Source: Ramicandelaber brevisporus (lineage: Eukaryota; Kickxellomycota; Ramicandelaberales; Ramicandelaberaceae). Taken from it: DNA of 11,134 nucleotides. Made by a program: the position numbers and the translations under genes. Positions 5,444-11,134 of the stretch are shown here, piece by piece. Below the pieces are notes generated by a model. The model saw nothing but the letters and a program-made list of their open reading frames with translations, searched no databases and was not told the DNA's origin. Numbering within the stretch: position 1 is the first letter of the stretch; each line of letters starts with the position of its first letter. Location: positions 1 through 11,134 of the forward strand of contig MU602711.1 in the NCBI GenBank assembly GCA_025201865.1. Direction: 5' to 3'.

Positions 5444-8400
5444 ATGGACTTGTCAAGACTTCTATCTCGGCCAGCACATATCATAAAGGATGCGCTCGGC
5501 TTTCGTCCAAATGGCGTTGTTTCCGCTGGCCACCCCGCTTCATCTTCCTCTCCGCCGTCTTCCTCGTCTTTAACAGCAACAGCGATGCTCACAAACGGCA
5601 GTTCGGCACACACTATTGCCTCAGTGACAGCAGCAGAAGTGGCTCCCACTGTGCTCGCAACAGGAGAAGCAGGTTCGAAAACAACAGATCTCAACAACAA
5701 CAACAACAACAGCAGCAACAGCAACAACAGCAACAGCACTCCATTTCCGTTTCTCGCAACAGCGACAACAGCGACAACAGCAGCAATCGACAAAATCAAC
5801 ACTCAGACACCAGCAATGTCAACTGTGGAGACAGCTGAGTCTTCAACTGGTTTACTGCCGTCGTACGGTGACAGTAAACAAACAGAAACGGATAGTCTGC
5901 TTGGCGGTGCAAATCAACAAGACGATTTCTGCCAGGATGCAAACAATCAGCCAGACAGCAGTCTCATCAGCGCAATACCAACCGAGGCGAATGGGCCTGT
6001 CTTGGAGATGGCATCGCAAGCAGTTGAGCTGGTAATTCAGCCAGCTGAGTCGAGTAATGCACCACCGAGCGATGTAATCATCGATGAGGCTGTGTCGCAT
6101 ACACCCACATCCACATTCACATCCACATCCACACCCACAGAACAGCCCATCCCACAGCCAGAGCAAGAAGCCGCACCTCAGCCTGAAGAATCAGCATCCA
6201 CAGCAACAGAGATGACGAGTGCGGTTGATGAAACACCTGTTGAGTCCATTTCGACGCCAGCACCGCAGTCAAAGAAGAAAGCGGCGCGGCCAAGAGCACC
6301 AAGGCAGACCCCAGCCACTAATCAAGGCCGGAGGAAGACTGCAGCATCAATTCTAACTGATATCCCAAGCAGTATGGATGTGGTTAACTGTATGTGGGAT
6401 AAGCTCGAGACTGCAGTGACTGGTTTGACAAGCGAACAAATTTCCAGTCTGTCTCATCAGCGGATAAATGCCATTTTGTGCGATGACGGTTCAGTTGAGA
6501 ATGCAGAGCTCGAAGGAGCTGCAGAAGAGCAAAAGGCAGATGGACAGATTCTCTCAGCACAATCATCGCCACAGAATCGACCAGCCAGATCATGTAAACG
6601 CACATCAAAGCTAATACTGGATCCATTCGAAACTGTGCCTGAAGCTACAATAAAGGAGCTGTCAATCAAACAACGCAAGCCAGTTAAACAGAATCAAACC
6701 ATCACCAATGGCACAGCTGAGCATGAAACTGACGCAGTTACAGCTACTTCCATGAAGACTGCTGAAGTGTCGCTTGTATCTGCATCTGTATCTGTATCTG
6801 CACCTACACCTGCACCAAAGCGAGTAAGAGCAGCCAAGTCAAAAGGCGCTAGTGGCAAAGCAGCAAATGCACTAAATGGGATGGCATTGTTTGAGCGCGA
6901 TGATGAAGCAAGTGATGATGATATTGAAGATTTGATGATGACACGTGTAAATATTCCTGAAATGACAGCATCAGAGTTAGAATTGGTTGAAGATGGAAAA
7001 ATGTTTATGAAAAGTGGATTATTGTCAAAAGATTGCCGTGGAATAATTTGGGATCAAACTTTAATCAATAGTCAATCACAGCCACAGACACAGCCAGAGC
7101 CACAGCCACAGTTAATACTACAGTCAATACCACAACAGCAGCAGAAATCAGAAGATGTCGAACCAATGGATTTGTGTGAACTGGCAGGTGATTCAAACAC
7201 CAATGCTTATTCAATGACACCAGCTGTACAACTGAATGGACAGCAATCACAGCAATCACAGCAATCACAACAATCACAGCAATCACAACAATCACAGCAG
7301 CCATCACAAAGTGTATACGCGGCAATCGAGAGATTCTGTGCACGCCGTGGCATCTCCAACGAGTCTGGCGTTACACTGGGATTACTTCCATTGCCACTGG
7401 AATTTGGAGCAGAAATGCTGAGAAGAGAGGCTAATTTTGTATTGCCCATGTTGGTAGCTGAGGACGTACTAATGGGCAAAGTGGCCAAAGTTACAAGCAG
7501 AAAATCATCACAGTATGTAAAACTCACTGCAAACATATATCAGCGCGAGCAGATGCAAAAGAATAGCTCATCAAGACAAAATAAAGCCACCAATAGCATT
7601 GTGCCAATTCCATGTCTATGCGTTGAACCACCTCATATTGACGACTATTCAGCCGTTGATGGTAAATTAATGGCCAGACTTGTATCTAAATTTGGAGAAG
7701 CTGTAAATATGGAATGTGTTCCATCATCCATTTTGCATCGACGTGGCTGTGGAGAAGATTGCTTGAACAGAGCATCATTCTATGAATGTGACCCCACATC
7801 GTGTCCAGCTGGAAACGAGTGCTCAAATCAGCCAATCAGAAGAGGTGAGCATCAGATTAGCTCTCTTCAAGTGTTTCACACTGGACACTGTGGCTATGGA
7901 GTTCGTGCAAAGACTCCCATCCTGCCAGGCACATTTATTATCGAGTACATTGGAGAAGTTATTTCTCAACTTGAAGTTCAACGTAGAATGGAAAATGAAT
8001 ATAAAGGATGGCAGGATTACTACTTTTTAGACTATGAACATGGCTACGTGATTGATGCAGGCTTAAAGGGAAACATTTCCAGATTTATTAATCACTCGTG
8101 TGATCCAAATTGCATTGTCGAAAGATGGATTGTTGATGGAAGATCAAGAGTTGGAATTTTTGCAAGAAGATTTATTCCGCCTGGTGAAGAATTGAGCTAT
8201 GACTATAACTTTGATGTGTTCAGTATTAAAGATGTCCCCGATCAAACACCAGCTCTACCTACAGCTACTCCTGCACAAACTCCTGCCATCGCTAATACAC
8301 CTGCTGCTCAAACTCTTCAACCACCCGCTCCTACTGCTGTAAATGGCACTACACAGGTCACAGCCAATGCCAGCGAACCTGCTCCATCTGCTGCTCCAGA

Positions 8401-9457
8401 GCCACCAGCGCTGACCAGTATTGACGCACCAATCTCTGCACCATCTGCCATCGACCCAACTCTGCCCACTCCGCCTCAAGTGCCAGACACAGTTACTCAG
8501 CCATCCATTGCCGCAGCCCCAACTGATTTGCCAGCGCCTTCTCTGCCACCAGCTGCTACACTTCCCAAGAAGCATGGAGTTGCGCAGCTTTGTTACTGTG
8601 GGGCAGCCACTTGTCGTAAAACAATTTCACGGCGTCCTCGTGAAGACAAGTTCCATCACACAACCTCATCAATGGTTCTGGGCAGCAACAAACTCATTGC
8701 ATCAGCTGACGACGAGGATGATTTTTATGGCAATGGTGGATACAGCAGCACCACATTCAGATCAAGTACTCGTAGCAGTCGCGCAGCAGGTAGAAGTACA
8801 CTCAATGGTAACTCAAGCTCATTTATTCGCGAAGATAGCGAACCAGCTCAACAAGCACCACGGCCAAAGAGGAAGCGCAGAGTTGCTGAAACTGCTGAGG
8901 AAGAAGACGCTGAAGATGGCAATTTTAATCCAAACACTGGAAAGAGCACGGCTACAAAGAGCAAGCGTAGACGCACTAGAGTGAATGGAACTACTACTGA
9001 TACTACTGCTGATAATACTGCTGCTGATAATACTGCTGCCATTACAGCTGATACTACTACTACTACTGCTGTTGCGGCTGCTACCATCGCAACTGTGACA
9101 CTCGAGGCAGTCGGCTCTGGTGATAGCCAGCCAATGGATATTGATGCCACATATCCCTCTGAAGTTACAAGCACCATTGAAGTTGTACAGCCATCCTCAC
9201 TTGCTCAAATTGATGCAGTACCCACAGTAGCCGCTGATTCAGCGTTTCTGCCACCTGCTCCGGTTCCTGAGCCTGTTCCAGTAGAGCTGCAACCAGCGAC
9301 AGCTACTTCGGTTGAACCGATGGACATCGATCCAGCTGAACCGCAAACTTTGGCTACTGCAGTCATTCCACATCCCGAACCAGAGTCTACTCTGCAAGCG
9401 CCGATTGAGACTGCAATCCTTGACACTGCCACTGTATCAGAGCCATTGCATGCTTGA
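5444..9457 (+). CDS. ASH1: ASH1-type SET-domain histone H3K36 methyltransferase with interrupted post-SET
   Basis: A nuclear enzyme that would use S-adenosylmethionine to methylate histone H3, most likely K36 by family. ATG 5444 is the first ATG in the frame and sits in good context, giving 1337 residues. N-terminus to about 570: low complexity, including an Asn run at 84 and basic KKKAARPRAPR. A pre-AWS block (about 650-712, FGAEMLRR..NFVLP and NIY) resembles ASH1 proteins. AWS: Cys 724, 726, 769, 773 (GCGEDCLNR), 782, 787, 793. SET, about 806-926: GYG (817-819), EYIGEVI (834-840), RFINHSC (880-886) and ELSYDYNF (916-923), all cofactor and catalytic motifs present. Post-SET CYCGAATCRK (1050-1059) follows after about 120 Pro/Ala-rich residues. 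Basic nuclear-localisation-like clusters lie at 1140-1146 and 1172-1179, then a Thr/Ala tail. No SRI or WW domain is seen, which favours ASH1 over Set2. The core looks more A/T-rich in third positions than the flanks. Confidence 0.85.
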   Translation: MDLSRLLSRPAHIIKDALGFRPNGVVSAGHPASSSSPPSSSSLTATAMLTNGSSAHTIASVTAAEVAPTVLATGEAGSKTTDLNNNNNNSSNSNNSNSTPFPFLATATTATTAAIDKINTQTPAMSTVETAESSTGLLPSYGDSKQTETDSLLGGANQQDDFCQDANNQPDSSLISAIPTEANGPVLEMASQAVELVIQPAESSNAPPSDVIIDEAVSHTPTSTFTSTSTPTEQPIPQPEQEAAPQPEESASTATEMTSAVDETPVESISTPAPQSKKKAARPRAPRQTPATNQGRRKTAASILTDIPSSMDVVNCMWDKLETAVTGLTSEQISSLSHQRINAILCDDGSVENAELEGAAEEQKADGQILSAQSSPQNRPARSCKRTSKLILDPFETVPEATIKELSIKQRKPVKQNQTITNGTAEHETDAVTATSMKTAEVSLVSASVSVSAPTPAPKRVRAAKSKGASGKAANALNGMALFERDDEASDDDIEDLMMTRVNIPEMTASELELVEDGKMFMKSGLLSKDCRGIIWDQTLINSQSQPQTQPEPQPQLILQSIPQQQQKSEDVEPMDLCELAGDSNTNAYSMTPAVQLNGQQSQQSQQSQQSQQSQQSQQPSQSVYAAIERFCARRGISNESGVTLGLLPLPLEFGAEMLRREANFVLPMLVAEDVLMGKVAKVTSRKSSQYVKLTANIYQREQMQKNSSSRQNKATNSIVPIPCLCVEPPHIDDYSAVDGKLMARLVSKFGEAVNMECVPSSILHRRGCGEDCLNRASFYECDPTSCPAGNECSNQPIRRGEHQISSLQVFHTGHCGYGVRAKTPILPGTFIIEYIGEVISQLEVQRRMENEYKGWQDYYFLDYEHGYVIDAGLKGNISRFINHSCDPNCIVERWIVDGRSRVGIFARRFIPPGEELSYDYNFDVFSIKDVPDQTPALPTATPAQTPAIANTPAAQTLQPPAPTAVNGTTQVTANASEPAPSAAPEPPALTSIDAPISAPSAIDPTLPTPPQVPDTVTQPSIAAAPTDLPAPSLPPAATLPKKHGVAQLCYCGAATCRKTISRRPREDKFHHTTSSMVLGSNKLIASADDEDDFYGNGGYSSTTFRSSTRSSRAAGRSTLNGNSSSFIREDSEPAQQAPRPKRKRRVAETAEEEDAEDGNFNPNTGKSTATKSKRRRTRVNGTTTDTTADNTAADNTAAITADTTTTTAVAAATIATVTLEAVGSGDSQPMDIDATYPSEVTSTIEVVQPSSLAQIDAVPTVAADSAFLPPAPVPEPVPVELQPATATSVEPMDIDPAEPQTLATAVIPHPEPESTLQAPIETAILDTATVSEPLHA
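7241..7294 (+). repeat. 9-bp repeat encoding (Gln-Gln-Ser)6
   Basis: Six consecutive copies of CARCAATCA (CAGCAATCA or CAACAATCA), encoding residues 600-617 of the methyltransferase in the disordered region just before the pre-AWS block. It is probably length-variable between strains. Confidence 0.9.
8990..9070 (+). repeat. ACT/GCT-rich triplet tract encoding Thr/Ala/Asp
   Basis: Imperfect ACT, GCT and GAT triplets from residue 1183 onward make a Thr/Ala-rich, Asp-dotted stretch after the second basic cluster. It is low-complexity and probably disordered. Confidence 0.75.
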
Positions 9458-9575
9458 GTAAATTTAGAATCCTTATTTTTGTAACTTTTCTTCTTTTTTC
9501 CTCCATTGCCTTTGAACACTAGTTTTCTTTGTTTAGTTTAATGAATTAGTAAAAAAAAAATAATATTAAAAAGAG

Positions 9576-9635
9576 TGATTGATATGATTAATGGGAATAA
9601 ATAACTTGATTGGATGATTAATATGATTAATGGGA
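9576..9635. repeat. 21-bp direct repeat in convergent spacer
   Basis: TGATT-N-ATATGATTAATGGGA occurs at 9576-9596 and 9615-9635 with one mismatch (G or A at position 6), offset 39 bp. It sits in AT-rich sequence between two convergent stops and is probably a local duplication. Confidence 0.8.
9596..9601 (+). terminator. AATAAA polyadenylation signal, + strand
   Basis: Perfect AATAAA 138 bases past the methyltransferase stop. It lies about 46 bases before the stop of the convergent minus-strand gene, so the two transcripts may overlap at their 3' ends. Confidence 0.35.
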
Positions 9636-9646
9636 TGGTGAATGAT

Positions 9647-11134
9647 TTAATGGTAAAACTCTCCAAACCTAATGGATGGCGGTTTGTACAGGGACGTCTC
9701 AAGCCCGACTGGCAGAGTATTGCTGCGAGCATGGTCAATCTGCAAAGGCACCAAAGATGTGCTAGACTTGCGGCCACCAGCTGCATGAATATAGTTGTGG
9801 TAGTGATTAGGTGCTGTAGACGCATGTCTTGGCTCGACGGGTGAAGGTGTAGGCACACTGGGTTTCCGTGACCTTGGTGGCTGTTGCTGTGGATGCTGCT
9901 GTGGATGCTGGTGTTGGTGCTGGTGCTGGTGCTGGTGTTGGTGAGCAACTAGATTGACTATACTGACACGGCGCGATTTGGTGTGTACGTAGCTCGTTGA
10001 CTTCTCTGGAGTGGTCTTCACCGGTCTGCACACAACTTTACGCCGCCAAACCTTCTTTGCCGCACGCTTGGCACGTGCTGACGCTGTTGAACTGCCAGTG
10101 CCCTTACGAGTGAGCTTGTTGCGCAGAAGACGTAATGAGCCCGTGGACGTTGCAGTTCCCATACGCACAAGACCATGAGTGTGAATTTTGGAACTCATGC
10201 GTCGAAGAAGCGGGATGAGACGAGGAGTCTCCGGCTCCAGCGAGATTCCACTGTCGACTGAGGACGCTGTTACCTGGCTGTAGGCTGCACTTAATGCGGA
10301 ATCAATACTTTCATTGCTGCTGTTGTTGGCTACTGCGTGATGTTCTTCATCAATGAACTCATTGTCGTCGCTGTCGTTGTCGTATTCTTCTTCTTCTTCC
10401 TCTTCAACGTAGACACTGTCAATGCTGAAGTTGCTGCCAACACTAATTGTGCTGTCGGCTGTATAAGTGCGATTGAGACAACCTTTACGGGATGAACCAA
10501 ACCCAGGAATCGACCGCTTCATAGCCTTTGGTGAAACTGGTGAAGTTGGCACAGCTGGCGGTTGAGACATAGGGCTGGGTTCAGGCTGAATACCCAAATA
10601 GGAGTACCACACTCTCTCCACGTTGCCGGTGTTCTCGCAGACCGTATGGTGGCATGGTGCATTCAATATCTCTAACAAACTACCTTGTCTCAGCTCGAGC
10701 TTGCGTACCCAAATGGGGAAATGTAAATTGTGATTTCCCTTGTAGATTGTATTAGCAAACTGTGTGCGCTGTCCAGGAAACCGGTATAATCCATACAGTC
10801 CTGCTGGACTTGAATATGCTGCTGCAGTTGAGCATCAAGTGAATATTGTGTAGATGCCTCAATGTTAATCATGTGTGATTTGGATACACCTTTGCGATAA
10901 TGTGGCTGTGTAATACGTGCCTGAGATACATGAATGTCACGCTTTTGCATCTCGTCAAATGACATCTTCTTCATGTAGCCGTCTGTGAACCGCTTGGCCG
11001 ACTTGATGTTTGGAAGTTTAAACTTGGGTGTCCGTGCAGTGGCTTCTGACGGTGGGCTTGGTGGCTTGATTCCCCAGTTGTGGTGATGCTCTTCAATAAT
11101 CACAAATCGTTGCTGTTGCTGAGGTGCCAGCCTG
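9647..11134 (-). CDS. Unrecognised basic low-complexity protein, two exons, 5'-partial
   Basis: I do not recognise this protein. Exon 1 is open from the right edge; ATG is not in the window, and the GTG at 11103-11101 is internal (APQQQQRFVIIEEHHHNWG reads through it). Exon 2 is open from about 10821 to TAA 9649-9647. Splicing near 10890/10821 gives about 472 visible residues. A well-ordered block spans the junction and after it (YGLYRFPGQRTQFANTIYKG, then FPIWVRKLELRQGSLLEIL, VERVWYSYLG); it is the part most likely to be conserved. Then come a Pro/Ser segment, an acidic run (about 220-241, seven Glu), basic clusters (about 331-350, RAKRAAKKVWRRK), six His-Gln pairs (about 375-386) and Arg-x-Ser sites (RRVS, RKPS, RKSS) suited to basophilic kinases. 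A nuclear or cytoplasmic regulatory protein is inferred only weakly. It converges on the methyltransferase gene. Confidence 0.6.
9908..9943 (-). repeat. (His-Gln)6 coding repeat
   Basis: Six 6-bp units (GGTGCTGGTGTT-like on the + strand) read on the minus strand as alternating CAC and CAG/CAA. They are followed by HPQQHPQQQ, making a His/Gln-rich stretch in the C-terminal third of the right-edge gene. Confidence 0.9.
10822..10889 (-). other. Predicted intron in the right-edge gene
   Basis: The exon 1 frame stops at 10690 and the exon 2 frame is blocked by TGA near 10830, so a phase change must occur between. Donor G|GTGTATCC at 10889 and acceptor CAACTGCAG ending at 10822 give a 68-nt intron that restores frame, with ATTAAC (10869-10864) as a possible branch site. 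An alternative donor, GTATTA at 10916, also restores frame (95 nt). The acceptor CAGCAG ending at 10819 is a third variant. The need for an intron is well supported; its exact edges are not. Confidence 0.5.

Noticed and set aside
7065-7536. Minus-strand frames with VIAVIVV or CCDCCDCC repeats opposite the QQS repeat
   Set aside because: They are antisense reads of the 9-bp CAGCAATCA repeat within the methyltransferase. The metal-binding look of CCD repeats is an artefact.
10690-11103. Separate 137-residue gene with its own stop at 10690
   Set aside because: The GTG at 11103 is not an initiation site, since the frame is open to the window edge. The C-terminal part after about residue 71 reads intron and out-of-frame exon 2 sequence.
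1-11134. Mobile element, CRISPR array, tRNA or rRNA genes
   Set aside because: I found no terminal inverted repeats, transposase or reverse-transcriptase motifs, regularly spaced direct repeats, or cloverleaf-forming sequence on reading both strands.

Overview
The window looks like nuclear DNA of a fungus. Long reading frames are mostly uninterrupted, the one clear intron is short (about 70-95 nt), upstream regions are pyrimidine-rich, and AATAAA signals follow several genes. A SUMO-protease end and an AWS-SET-postSET methyltransferase confirm a eukaryote. Few introns combined with very low-complexity proteins (runs of Pro, Gln, Gly, Asn, Thr/Ala) would suit an early-diverging lineage such as Kickxellomycotina, but that placement is only an impression. 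I see no mobile element, CRISPR array, rRNA or tRNA.

Layout, left to right. (1) 2-316 (+): C-terminal end of a Ulp/SENP-type (C48) SUMO protease, cut by the left edge. (2) 317-1256: a gene-poor stretch holding a promoter-like pyrimidine-rich region, a possible 27-codon cysteine-rich micro-ORF (861-944) and two converging AATAAA signals. (3) 1257-2882 (-) and 3262-5004 (-): two co-directional genes for secreted proline-rich proteins of unknown function. The second has a signal peptide, a Lys-Arg processing site and an unusual two-copy 22-residue repeat. (4) 5005-5443: divergent promoter region with a possible 5'UTR intron. (5) 5444-9457 (+): a 1337-residue ASH1-type histone H3K36 methyltransferase with a complete AWS-SET core, but with about 120 Pro/Ala-rich residues inserted between SET and the post-SET zinc cluster. 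(6) 9458-9646: short convergent spacer with a 21-bp direct repeat. (7) 9647 to the right edge (-): one unrecognised basic, low-complexity gene in two exons. A simple ORF scan splits it into two proteins, but the reading frame continues across a short intron near 10822-10889.

The genes do not form an evident pathway. The SUMO protease and the methyltransferase are nuclear or chromatin proteins, the two minus-strand central genes are extracellular, and the last gene is unassigned. The points most worth following up are the looped-out post-SET module, the repeat-bearing secreted protein pair, the cysteine-rich micro-ORF, and the conserved-looking block that the split gene model hides.
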